Of a stretch of 64,000 nt of DNA, positions 9,530 to 19,859 are shown one piece after another (within the stretch, counting starts at the first letter, position 1; each line of letters opens with the position of its first letter). Source of the stretch: Panorpa germanica (Eukaryota > Arthropoda > Insecta > Mecoptera > Panorpidae). A program made the translations under genes and the position numbers. A model generated the notes under the pieces. That model saw only the letters and a program-made list of their open reading frames with translations, had not been told where the DNA came from and made no database searches. Location: assembly GCA_963678705.1 (NCBI GenBank), contig OY783214.1, positions 2,046,001 to 2,110,000 on the forward strand, written 5' to 3'.

Positions 9530-10290
9530 AAATAATTATGAAATAAATATAATTCGTTTAAGAAATAATTATTATCAAGAACCATGTATAAATAGGTTAA
9601 GAACATTGCTAATATTAGGCGATATTTGAATGAAATAAGCGCTGCTTTGTATATGAATTGTGAACGCAGCTAAGCCGTTCGCTCTCTCATACCTCGGTGC
9701 ACGAGTAAAAGAACTGATTTCCAAGCAGTTCACTAAGCGGTATATGCATATGGACACGCGGCAATCACTTATATAGTACAGTTCACAGAGCTATATGCCG
9801 TCATTTTACATTCAGGAAAATGTTATTAACTAGTTGTTAAAATCATGGTGAATTGTAAATTCAGTTTAACTTTATTATTAGGTGTAATATTGTTATTGTT
9901 ATCGCCGTATATAGTAATAGTTTTGCAAACAAATGTAATGTTAATATCTAGTTGTTTTATCATTGTGATTTGTAAAATCGGGTACTATTACAACTACGCA
10001 TATTGTTGTGATATGCAAGCGTTTGTCATATGGTTTACAAACAAATGTAATGTTATTTAACTAAGTGTTAATATCAATGTGAATCATTTTTGACATATTA
10101 ATGTAAATGTAATTGTTTTTTGTGAAATAATTAAATGAAGTACAATTAATTAAGGAGTTATATGTTAACCTATCCTTAATAAGAACTATATCGTATATGT
10201 GGGCTCAACTCAGGATTTATTTAACAACAAACTGCTATTAAACCACAGCAGGCAAATCTAACTCATACTCACCAAAGTGTAAGTGAGACC
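9530..10290 (+). mobile_element. Diverged solo LTR or LTR remnant, related to the 4612 element
   Basis: Several landmarks of the 869-bp LTR recur in the same order: TTAAGAAATA, AGGTTAAGAAC...AATATTAGG, repeated AAATGTAATGTTA...TAGTTGT, and the TTTGTG...TTAAATGAA near the end. At about 10200-10215 TGGGCTCAACTCAGGAT resembles the primer-site-like motif of the intact element. It is AT-rich and strongly diverged, and no internal coding region follows. The call is an inference from order and motif similarity. Confidence 0.5.
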
Positions 10291-10319
10291 CACATGCATG
10301 TAATTTACAAAATATGTTA

Positions 10320-10787
10320 TATTTCCACATAGCAACGGATCTACGATTTTTTCGAACTAGGCCAGAACTTTACATTGGCACCCCCCTCTTCCTCTACATT
10401 TCCCAAAAAAAAAATTATTTTTTTAACTAAATGTGTTCTTAGTGCCTTTCGGAATTTGGCGCCCTTATGAAGTATTACGCGCCCGGATCAAATACACCTG
10501 TTTTCTCACTTTAGATCCACCTTTGTTTCCCTATTCTTATTATCTTATCGATTAACTTAAAAGTTTGACACAAAGTTGCATTCGAATAAGCGCGTGTTTT
10601 TAAAGTAAAATGAAATTTTGACACAACGTTGTTGAATTCCAATTTGCGCGAGATTTTAAAAATTAAATTTATTTCTATCGGTCTTTCCAGTTAACGTAAT
10701 CCATATGTGTTTGTACGTGTCTTTTATTTACTTTCCCGTTCATTTCATATCACACTCAGCCAGCAAAGCGTGGCTGGGTTTAGCTAG
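10320..10787 (+). mobile_element. Possible Helitron-like (non-autonomous) 3' end
   Basis: At 10758-10775 a small hairpin has arms AGCCA and TGGCT, followed by GGGTTTAG and then CTAG (10784-10787) before a T. Helitron 3' ends have a GC-rich hairpin a few bases upstream of a terminal CTRR and insert between A and T. The 5' end is uncertain (a TCTACGA occurs at about 10331). No Rep/helicase is present. Confidence 0.3.
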
Positions 10788-10861
10788 TTATATATAAAAC
10801 AATGTCCCACTGGCCGAGTAAATTTTTATTAAATATGCGAAAAGAAAATATATTTCTTTAG

Positions 10862-11105
10862 TTAGTACAAACAGTTGATATCTGGAGTTGACAGAACTCA
10901 CTGTGCATATTGTTAAGTTATTAAAAACCAGATAAAAAGGAATAGACAATTTAAATAATAAACTTAAAATGTAATTTTTTTGATTTCAGGTAAGATAATA
11001 TGATTTAAGTTAAATAGTTTAAATATTACAATGTGTATGTAAAATACTACTATAACAGTCTGACTCTAGACCAACACATAAGTTTGATTGCATAAATTGC
11101 ATCTT
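10862..11105 (+). repeat. Dispersed repeat, copy 1 (partner at 54360-54590)
   Basis: Long similar stretches include GTGCATATTGTT-AGTTATT, GACAATTTAAATAATAAACTT, TTTGATTTCAGGTAAGAT, TATGATTTAAGTTAAA and ACACATAAGTTTGATT, in the same order and strand as at 54.36-54.59 kb. The family is unidentified. Confidence 0.7.
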
Positions 11106-11269
11106 GATTGGTCGCTTGAAATGTCGGCCAGCAAGAAGAAGTTGAGTTTTGGCAAGAGATGGAAGTCTAAGAAATCTAAATATGGGTAATAGGGTAGATG
11201 CTCTAGAACTTTATAGTGTAAAACTTTTAATTTTTATATCGACAAGTAACTTTTGTGAATAGAAAGCCA

Positions 11270-11410
11270 CTTTAGTAAAGTAATAGTGCTTAGAATCAAA
11301 GCATACAAAGAGAGAATATCTAAACATCCAAACAATTTGGCCAGCTGTCTAATGTCAAATAATTTTGTAGTACGCAGACTAAAGAAGGAAGTACCTCAGG
11401 AAGTAAATTT
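11270..11410 (+). mobile_element. Jockey-type LINE tail (copy 1)
   Basis: The frame reads R-I-K-A-Y-K-E-R-I-S-K-H-P-N-N-L-A-S-C-L, with R-R-L-K-K-E-V-P-Q just after. A near-identical block occurs at 13365-13490, so two insertions or a split element of the same jockey subfamily are present. Confidence 0.65.
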
Positions 11411-12049
11411 TGTTTTCTTCTGAGAGCCAAGTATGTTTCCATGATTTTTTGCATCCACCTTTGTAGAGATTATAAAGACGATTCTATCTGCAATCAATAG
11501 CCTCAAAGGTGACGGTCAAAATCAACGCAATTTCAAGCAATGGTTAATAAAATAACGGATAAAAGTACCCTAGGTGGCAGACTAGGATTGACCCTGGAAA
11601 ATTCACCCTCTTTGGTGGTCGGCCTCACGGTTTCTGGGGGCGGCTAACCATTCTGTGCTTGAGATAAAGTAAATACCATTTCAACTAAATTAACACTGAA
11701 AAATAAAAATAACGGAATATGTAAAAGATAAGTGGTCTCTTGACTTCTCTAAGAACAGACAACGTTTAATGTCATTTAGCGGCATTGGCATGACAGGAGA
11801 TGGTGAGTCTAGTAATACCATATATTACCCAAATAGTACAAGAGAGGAAGTTAGGACTAATCCTCCGTAAGTCATGACAATAGTTGGACTAATGTAACCA
11901 GCAAGAAAAGGCACGTAATAGCCCAGAGATGCCATTAAGAAATTTAATGCAAGCGAAGCTCAATAGATACTGGCTGAGTGCTCCAGTGCAAACGGAAAAT
12001 AGATTTTCTGCTCTCGATAATGAAAATATAAACAGACGAACAGAATAAA

Positions 12050-13560
12050 CAAGAATCCAAACCTGTCAAATTCTCGCTAATTTATGTTGATAGAGTAAGC
12101 AACATGCAACTCCTAACCAAACTGCTTAATGACATCACTGAAATCTAATATGAAATTAAAATCCTGCGAGCTGAGGAAGTTAAAATCCTATCAAAAACCA
12201 CTGAAGCTTACACCACTATAATTAAGGAGCTTCAAGAAAGAAGCACAGTGTTCTGTACATATTACCTTCAACAAGATAGAAGTTTTAAAGTGGTTTTAAA
12301 AAACATGCACCCCACAACAGATATTAAAGAATTGAAGACCGCAATAGAGGAACTGGAACACCAGGTAGGTAATATCTGAAATATTAAGGATAGGATAGAC
12401 AAAAAACCATTGCCACTATCTTTTATAGATCTCAAGCCAATATCTTATAATAAACAAATATATAATCCAAAGCACATTTTTAACTGCCGAAGAACCTTCA
12501 AAGCACTGAATGGAATGTGCCGCAAGTCATAACGATTCTCAAACCGAATAAAATTGCAGAAGAAACGAAATAATATATCAATCTTCTTCCGATAACCGCA
12601 AAAATATTCAAATATTGCTTTGATTCCGGATGCTTCCGGAAAACAACATAATTCGAGATAACCAATTTGGCTTCAGGTATAAACATGAAACTATTGAGCA
12701 GGTTCACAGGATAGTCAATAGAATTCATCAGACTTTTGATAGGAAGGAGTTTTACTCAGCAGTATTCTTAGATAATTTACAGGCATTTGCCCGTGTGTGG
12801 CATGAAGGAGTTCTTTGTAAAATTTAACAATTTAATTATATACAATTAATAAACAATTAATTATGACGAGAACCTTGCTGACGATACGACAATGTTGGCA
12901 TCGCATAATAATTTAGCTAATGCCTCGGCTATACTATAGGAAAATTTAGACAAACTTCCTTAATGGATGAAGGACTGGGGAATCAAGGTTTGCTAATCAA
13001 AATCAATACATGTCACGTTTACAACAGGGAAACTGCACTGCAGTTTGCAGGCTGACCATGTGAGGTACATGGAAATACACTTAGACAGAAGGCCTACTTA
13101 ATAGACGCACATATTTACAAAAAGAAAGCAAGTAGGCTAGCTGGGGAAGATGTACTGGGTGATAGGACGTAAGTCACAACTGAGAACTGAAAATAAACTC
13201 CTCATATGGTATTTACCTATAGGGTACTAAAATATAATAGGATTTAATATTTAAAAATACAAAGATTCCAATCTGAAATGCTAAGGATTTTCACGAATGT
13301 ACTATGGTTTGTAAGTCAAAACATAATACATTGGGATTAAGATATACCGACAATTAATGAATCCAAGTGCTTAGAATCAAAACGTACAAAGAGAAAATAC
13401 TTGAACATCCAAACAATTTGGCGAGCTGTCTAATGCCCAATAATTTCGTAGTACGCAGACTAAATAAGGAAGTACCTCAGGACCTATTAACCAACTAATC
13501 AAAATTTAGGATCAAATGAAATTGAGGAATGAGTTGTGGGAAACATCCCACACAAGGCAT
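12050..13560 (+). mobile_element. Jockey-type LINE, degenerate ORF1 and ORF2 pieces
   Basis: About 12250-12430 reads Y-Y-L-Q-Q-D-R-S-F-K-V-V-L-K-N-M-H-P-T-T followed by an L-P-L-S-F-I-D-L-K-P block. These are hallmarks of the PRE_C2HC region of jockey gag-like ORF1. At 12630-12827 an open frame carries the RT blocks N-Q-F-G-F-R and F-L-D-N-L-Q-A-F-A-R-V-W-H, with D-D-T remains near 12890 (T-I-R in the current frame). A C-terminal tail lies at 13365-13490 and a 3' end near 13560 carries ACATCCCACACAAGG. Many stops and frame changes show it is dead. Confidence 0.7.
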
Positions 13561-13704
13561 TTTATTATCTTTACATCTTTACACACTGTATGTCATTTAA
13601 GCAGGACAGATTGTAATAATCTATAATAATCAAATAAAGAAAATTAATAAATTGAAGAACAATCTTGAATATGATAAAACAAAAACTGGAAAATCAAATT
13701 AAAT

Positions 13705-14035
13705 GTTGCAGCGAACCGTAAGAGGAAGTCATTTTTCATCAGGACATTGCACCTAACCACAAAGCTGTGTTGAGAATGAAATATTGAGTGTGTTGACAAT
13801 GGTACATTTAATCTATTCCTCTGATTCAGCTTAGGATTCTCCTGAGGCTGTTTAGGATTCCATGTCTTCCCAAAACTTGTATTATTTCTTGGTGGTAAAC
13901 GTCTTGTCTAATCAAAAAGCGCGTGGGGTTGTAGGCAATTACTTTGCAGCATTTCTAGATATACTATATTAAGACATATTTTTTCCACAGGAACACCGCT
14001 GGAATAAATATATAAACAACATAGGAGATTATTAG
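13705..14035 (+). pseudogene. Mariner transposase C-terminal remnant
   Basis: The frame V-I-F-H-Q-D-I-A-P-N-H-K matches the mariner block containing the second catalytic Asp (F-H-Q-D-N-A-P-A-H). It is followed in shifted frames by the S-P-D-L-A region, an N-Y-F-A-A-F block and R-W-N-K-Y-I-N-N-I-G-D-Y, the family's C-terminal R-W-x-K-C-I-x-x-x-G-D-Y. Several frameshifts and stops are present. No inverted repeats were located. Confidence 0.65.
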
Positions 14036-14164
14036 TAGTTTTTGTTGAATTTTAGATTGTACATTTTTTTCTTACTTTTGTTATACTAAACTATATTATA
14101 GAATCTATTTTGATAACCACCAGATTTTAAATTATTTTTATAGTATATTAAATAAAAGTCATAC

Positions 14165-14319
14165 CATTGCAAAAAATATAAGCGTTTCCTGTAGAGTGAG
14201 ACCAGTCATAAACATTCCACTTAACGAAAAAAATCCAACTAAGTTTCTAACTCTGTTTATATCGTCCTTAACATATGTGCCCTGAACAGTGAGGATACCT
14301 TCATGTGGTAACCACATAC
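14165..14319 (-). CDS. ABCA-like transporter, exon g (NBD1 Q-loop region)
   Basis: Acceptor TTATCAG precedes 14319 and donor GTATGA follows 14165. The 155-bp exon brings two bases completing a glycine codon split from exon f, then 51 codons ending in phase 0. It reads M-W-L-P-H-E-G-I-L, then N-R-V-R-N-L-V-G-F-F-S-L-S-G-M-F and L-T-L-Q-E-T-L-I-F-F-A-M. This matches the ABCA stretch G-x-x-x-P-T-S-G...V-R...L-G-V-C-P-Q-H...L-T-V-x-E-H-L-x-F-F-A. In this alignment the Q-loop glutamine is Leu. The exon reads convincingly as part of the same gene because both phases fit its neighbours exactly. Confidence 0.85.
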
Positions 14320-14735
14320 CTGATAATGTGTTATAAAAATAAATAAATATGTAGACGATTTTCATGGTTAGTAATTCAGCAAATAGCGGGTGATCTAGTC
14401 ATCCGTCACAACAGTCACAACGTCACAATGTAATTTCGTCTATATTATCTGTTTAATATTTTAATGCATTATTTAAAATAATGATAATGATAATGCTAAC
14501 TGTAAAGAAGTTCCTTTTTGGAATATTTGCTCTTAAGTATAGCGGAACAATATGTTTACATCATATTACAATCTAGTCTATTAGACTGATATGCAATTTA
14601 ACGTTAACATAATATAAACATTAAAGGTTTTGCTCTTCAGCATACCTTATTGTATGATGTGAAATATTTAACTCAATGTGTAACCCAACTTTGAAAAAAA
14701 GTTAGTAGAAATAATAAATAAATTGATAATAGTTT
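14320..14735. other. AT-rich intron
   Basis: No element assigned before the dispersed repeat that starts near 14736. Confidence 0.4.
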
Positions 14736-14862
14736 ATATTTTGTTGAAAAAGTAATTTCTTTTAGTCAGTTTGTATGAAAAGTTATTTGTCGTTTTATGT
14801 AAAATTAATACAGATGACTTAAATATTTCAATTTAAAAATGGAATTAAAATTTGAAATGAAA
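14736..14862 (+). repeat. Dispersed repeat, copy 1 (partner at 56190-56300)
   Basis: Shared landmarks in order are TATTTTGTTGAAAAA, TTTTCTTTTAGTCA-TTT-TATGAAAA-TTATTT, and AAATATTT-AATTTAAAAAT-GAATTAA. Same strand at both sites; family unknown. Confidence 0.6.
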
Positions 14863-15429
14863 TTCCTGTCACACACAAGTAACAGTAATCGCTTGTGACT
14901 ACTGTTCGCACTGGATAAAATGGAATCTTAATATATAATGTATTTAGTAAAACATAAATTTAGATTCATTTCAATTTTAATTAAAGATAAAATTTTATAT
15001 GTTAAATAAAATAATATAATACTGTACTTAAACAAAATCTAGTAATATTAAATTGATTTTATTTTATAGTTACTTTAAAAGTCTTTATTTCTCGGTAAGG
15101 AATATTTAGGATTTTATTAACCTTAAAAAAATCTCATTAAATAGTTTTATGATAATAGTAATGGACAAAAAAGACTTATTTTTCAAAAGTATCAAAAATA
15201 GATCACAGGGTGTTTTACATGTACGTAAAATTATTTACATGGAGTCGTTAAGTTAGGATGTCTTATAAGTAAGCTAATGCGTAAAATATTAAATTAACTT
15301 CTCAAAATTAAGTAAAATAGGTAATATAACATTGTATGTGTCTTACTATTTAACACTATTTACTTTTATACTATTAAATTGTTCGAAGTCGGATTCAGAA
15401 CCGTGGTCGGATGTTTTTTTGCCGACACC
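14863..15429. other. AT-rich intron
   Basis: Nothing recognised beyond low-complexity AT sequence. Confidence 0.4.
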
Positions 15430-16260
15430 CACAAACACAACACAAATAATGGGACTGGTGGTAAATGCAAATGTGGTGTTAGAAATGGTATACGGTTGTG
15501 TGAAAAATATTTTCGGAATTTTACAAGAAAAAAAGTTTTGGTTATTTGACAGACTAATTGGAAGCATGATCCTGTATGAAGCGGAAATATAAGGATGGAA
15601 GATATGAAGAATGTTGGAGGCCAGAAATACAGGACAAATACTCCATAACTAAGACTCCACGATACTTAAAGGAAGGAGTGAAAATAAATACACATTGAGG
15701 AAAAAAGCAGAAATGAGAGGATCTAATGAGAGTGGTGGGTAAAAAAATCAGAAATGAAAAGTATTCAAGGTGGGAAAAACAGAGAAGAAGGTATTACGAA
15801 AGAGATAGCACGGTGGAGAAAAACTAAGAAAGGTACGAAATTTGATAAAGGAAAGAGATATAGAGGTCAAAAACAGAATACGATCAAGAAGATAAATGAA
15901 GCAAAGTACAACACCAAATATAGTTATGATCATGCAAGAAAATGCTCAATACCTGTAAAAACTGGGAAATGAAGAAAAGAAAATGAGCGCGAGGCTTAGA
16001 CTAAGGAATTTAGAAAAGGGCAGTAGATATTAGATTGCAGAGAAAGAAAAATTATGTAGTGTCTGACAAGCAAGTTGAAAAATAAGAATACTTAGAACAC
16101 AATAGAAGTTGAAAAGTGAAGTAGACTTGATAGAAATAGCAATAAGGAGGGAATATAATGTTAGTATAAAATTAGAAGTAAGCGAAGGAAAATAATAAAC
16201 AAGCGACAAATTGAAAAAATGAAGAAAAAAAAAGAATAAAAGACTAGATATGGACTTTTA
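15430..16260 (+). mobile_element. Second LINE family, 3' part, plus strand
   Basis: The frame at 15430-15592 ends W-L-F-D-R-L-I-G-S-M-I-L-Y-E-A-E-I, stop, G-W-K. This matches the post-RT block F-D-R-L-[IV]-x-S-x-x-x-Y-[GA]-x-E-I-W-G-W-K seen on the minus strand at 17.8 and 30.0 kb. A purine-rich, lysine/glutamate-coding tail (15600-16260) follows, broken by stops. This family is distinct from the jockey copies. Confidence 0.6.
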
Positions 16261-16546
16261 AGAATGAAAATGTTATATAATTAATTTTTTATTATTATTC
16301 ATTTACGTAATTAGAACTGGTCTAATGACCATCCAAAAATATGTATGGTATGTAAAATGAATTTAAAATGAAATGTAGTCTCTGAAATGAATGCGAAGCA
16401 ATGTAATGTATAACAGCAAATATGTTAAATTAATGATTACAACTTTAGTACATCAATATTACATAATAAGATCCACAATTTATAAAACCACATAATGTTT
16501 AATTGTCATGACTTCGAGTAATGACCCCAATATAATATAAACTTAC

Positions 16547-16657
16547 CACAAAATAAATTAAACATTGTTTCCAAGCATTCATCACTTGCAATTATGGCAG
16601 TAATCTCATTCGTATAAAATGTCATTGATAAATTCTTGATGATATATCTTCGCAGTC
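16547..16657 (-). CDS. ABCA-like transporter, exon f (NBD1 Walker A region)
   Basis: Acceptor TTTTTTCCAG precedes 16657 and donor GTAAGTTT follows 16547. The 111-bp exon gives two bases, 36 codons and one base. It reads I-I-K-N-L-S-M-T-F-Y-T-N-E-I-T-A-I-I-A-S, then D-E-C-L-E-T and N-L-F-C. The family equivalent is V-x-N-L-S-L-x-[FM]-Y-x-[GN]-x-I-T-A-L-L-G-H-N-G-A-G-K-T-T...L-x-G. The flanks are well conserved, but the P-loop itself is gone: the lysine is Glu and the glycines are Ala, Glu and Leu, with one residue fewer. ATP binding by this domain should be abolished or very different. Confidence 0.87.
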
Positions 16658-16884
16658 CTGGAAAAAATATCATTAGAAGATCTTTATTGAAAATATGTTT
16701 TTCTTTGTAATACCAAAATGACACATAGTTTCAACGTTACTGTATTATCATTTTGATATTATCAAAAGAATAGTGTGTTACTAATAACAAATGGTGGAAG
16801 GTGGGGGGAGGGAAACCGCTGAGAAGGACATGTTGGAATTGTGATTTATTTTTAAGAATATAAGGAGCTAATACTAATTCGGTT

Positions 16885-18060
16885 TTAAAACATTATTTTC
16901 TTATTTTAATGTTCTGCCATTTGGCATTACATTTTTGTGCTTTAACTCAATTATTTACATGTCGTTATGCTTAATTTAATTTTGATCCTTATTAAATCTA
17001 AACATTCTCACTCATTCCAAAGGAAAAAATATATATTTATAAATTTATCCTTATAAAAATAAAAACAAAACTGTTACTACTACTACTTCGCTCCTCCTGC
17101 TACTTTTCCTCCTTATTTTACTCTGCCTTATCTTTTCTCGTTCCTTTTCTCTATCTCCGCCATACACCTCTTCCCTTCACTGCCACCCTTCATTAACTGT
17201 CTATTATTATTTTGGTAAATACCTTTCTCTCATATAAAAACTTAATATGCTTCAATGTTTCTATCTTCGTTCACCCTGCATATCCTTTCCTCGCTACTTG
17301 CCCAGTATCTGTTTTCTTTCTCCTCGTTTCCAAATCTAAATCTGGCAATCCTTCTTATGTTTTTTGTGTCTTTTTCTCTTAAGTTTTGTGGTATCTTTCT
17401 CCCAAATCTTTTTATATCTTTCGTTCTAATTGCTGTTCTCAATTTTTTTCATTCTTTTTTGTTGTTTTATCTCTCTGTCACTTTCCTTAGCTCCTCTTTC
17501 ACACTTGTGCCTTCTAATTTTCTTTTGCCTGTCTCCTCTGCCGCCAATCCATTCTTTTCACAATACTCTCTTATCTTTTTTGAGCCTCCTCTCCCACTTT
17601 CTTTTCTACTCTCCTTCCTAATTTTTCCTAATATTTCGATTTCAGAGTAACTCATTTTCTCCCAGAACTTGACTGCTCTCCTTCCTGCTTCTACTTTTAT
17701 CTTGTCCCTTTTTAATTCCTCCATTATCCAACCCTAGTATCCATTTATTGTTTCTCTCCTGGATTCTTTCTAATTCCTCTTTCTCCTTCCTTCCCCATAT
17801 CTCTGTTCCGTACATCATCATACTCGTTATTAGTCTATCAAACATCAATAGCCTCTTCTGCATATCTGCACCAAACATATATTCTCCTATTTTTTACACC
17901 CTACTCATTGCTAAATCCGCCTTCTTTACTACCGCCCTTATCAGCACCTCTTCTCCATTGTTTTCTTTAAATGTGCACCCTAGAAACCAAATTCCTCTAC
18001 TTCCTCAATGGCATCTGTTTTAAATTTCCACTTTGTCTTTATCTTTTTTTCTACCTCTTT
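16885..18060 (-). mobile_element. Second LINE family, 3' part, minus strand (copy 1)
   Basis: On the minus strand, from 17878 downward, an open frame reads M-F-G-A-D-M-Q-K-R-L-L-M-F-D-R-L-I and then M-M-Y-G-T-E-I-W-G. It is followed by a long Lys/Glu/Arg-rich stretch. The 3' end near 16890 carries a segment (CATTTGGCATTACATTTTTG on the plus strand) repeated almost exactly at about 29307 in copy 2. 5'-truncated, with frameshifts. Confidence 0.7.
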
Positions 18061-18999
18061 TTGGAATACCATGATTTTTTGGTTTTAAAACATACAAAAT
18101 TGTTTACTTTGGGCCTTTAATGCCAAATATTATTTTATATTAATCTTGGCTAAAATAAAGGTTTTTTAAAATTTATTATGCACTCTAAACTTATAATTTA
18201 CTTCATTTGAGCCCTGTATTAAATATTGTGCAGTACCCTGTCACTGATCAAATCCAATTACCCTCCCTACAGTTCCCAATTTAGAAAAAAAAAACAATGG
18301 GCACTTTTTACTGTAAAACTTTTTACGTAAAAGATTGAGAGTGGAAATTTTCATTGCGAACATATTTCAAAACTCATAAATTGAAAACAGTAAAAATTAG
18401 GGGCTAGGTAGTGATTCAAATTTTGAATTGTGTAATAATTTATTACCTAATTAATAAAAAATTATATATTGAAATAAATATTCCCAAATTTAAAAAAGAA
18501 TTGGTCAAATAACGCATAAATTTAAAGAAATTAAAAAATTATATATTTTTCAAAAGAACGCGTATTTATTTATTAAACGACAATTATCCGGTATCAAAAT
18601 CGTATATATAGTATCTTCTAAACGGCGCCTTTAAAGATTTTCAAATTTTGATATTATATAGATGACGAATTCCTAAGACCTTCTATGTCCCTGAAATATT
18701 CACTAAATTTTGCTGGAAAAATTTGAAAATTCCAAAACAAACTTTTGCAAATATCTAAACTAGAAAAGATAAAAAACTAAAATTTTAGGTATGTATTGAG
18801 ATTATAATTAAGCACAATTTCCAATAATTGGAAATCAGAAATTTAAGATCAGTAGCGGCAAGAATTTCTGGAGGCAATGTTAGAATAGAGCTAGAATGTT
18901 AAAATTTCAGATGTGAGCTTATTCGTCAGTTTAATCTGTCCAAATAATAGTTCTGACATCATGTTTTAAAAAATAGTTGTTTACGAATGTGAAGGCCTC
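18061..18999. repeat. AT-rich repeat region with dispersed AGTAGCGGC motif
   Basis: Contains GATCAGTAGCGGCAAGAATT at about 18848, related to CTCAGTAGCGGCGCGAATTT at 22793 and, inverted, to about 31866-31890. TTTAGGTATGTATTGAGA at about 18785 also recurs inverted at about 31706. The stretch TTGGTCAAATAACGCATAAA at 18500 resembles 56160. It probably belongs to an unrecognised repeat family. Confidence 0.45.
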
Positions 19000-19029
19000 T
19001 TCATTTTGTTAAAATGTTTTCTAAGATTA

Positions 19030-19480
19030 AGTTTGAGCAAAAAAATTATAAAAAATCAATGAAGGCTAGATCTGATGAATTCGTGAATTTGTGCCACGTT
19101 TTACATTGCTCCTTCCAAATTGTTGTTGTATCTGGCTTTCTAATACTTAAATCGTCAATGAATGTATGACAAACACGTTCTTTTTGAATACCTACATCTT
19201 TCTAATATTTAATAATAACTTTGCTTTAATATTAACTTTGCAAAGTGTTGCTTAGTCCAGTTTTCCTTCGAGATGCACACAGCGCCTGCTTCTAACCCGA
19301 ATTCGACGGATGTCTAGCATTGTTTTCAATGTTAGTAAATATAGTTTTACGCCGTATTAAACAATCATTTAACAAAGCCGGTACGAATTTGTTTAAAGGC
19401 AACTGTCCAAAATTTTACGATACAAGTGATGGTGCAAAGTCCCCGGAAACAGCATCCATTACTTTTAAAAAAGCAATTGC
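19030..19480 (-). pseudogene. Unidentified protein-like remnant
   Basis: On the minus strand two stretches look coding: about 19205-19040 (contains H-T-F-I-D-D-L-S-I-R-K-P and I-W-K-E-Q-C-K-T-W-H) and about 19410-19290 (P-L-N-K-F-V-P-A-L-L-N-D-C-L-I-R-R-K). They are separated by frame changes. The look is that of a decayed transposase, but no family motif was recognised. Confidence 0.3.
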
Positions 19481-19546
19481 ATAACATATTACGCAAGAAT
19501 TTAATGATGTTTGATATTCAAAATTTTCTATCGATTTACCACAAAA

Positions 19547-19790
19547 GAGTCCACGGTAGTGCAGTGGTTAGTATACCTATCTACAATACCTAAGGTCGTG
19601 CGATCGAATCCATCGTACTCAACATCAAGGATTCTTCACATACCAAGAACAATGTGAAATATCGGGGGAAGTCTAACCACCAGTGAAGAAAATGCCCTAA
19701 CGCATGGCGGCGAGTAGAGGTGAAATAAAATAGGCTCCGCGACCACAAAAAAATTAACACAAAAATAAAAAAATTAAAATGTAGGAGAAA
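19547..19790 (+). mobile_element. tRNA-derived SINE (copy B)
   Basis: The head reads GTAGTGCAGTGGTTAGTA (A-box region, typical of tRNA) and about 40 bp later GTGCGATCGAATCC (B-box, GGTTCGAATC-like). The body continues to an A-rich tail at about 19745-19790. The head is of the same general type as the truncated piece at 57063 but differs from copy A at 1364. Confidence 0.7.
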
Positions 19791-19859
19791 AAGATAAAAA
19801 TTACGGAACAGGGGCCTAGAACCATAAAACCGTTACGTAGCGTAAGTGCTCGGGCAGGC

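Noticed and set aside
17255..17650. 131-codon Phe/Leu/Ser-rich plus-strand frame
   Set aside because: Antisense shadow of the Lys/Glu-rich LINE tail on the minus strand. The same applies to 29640-30215.
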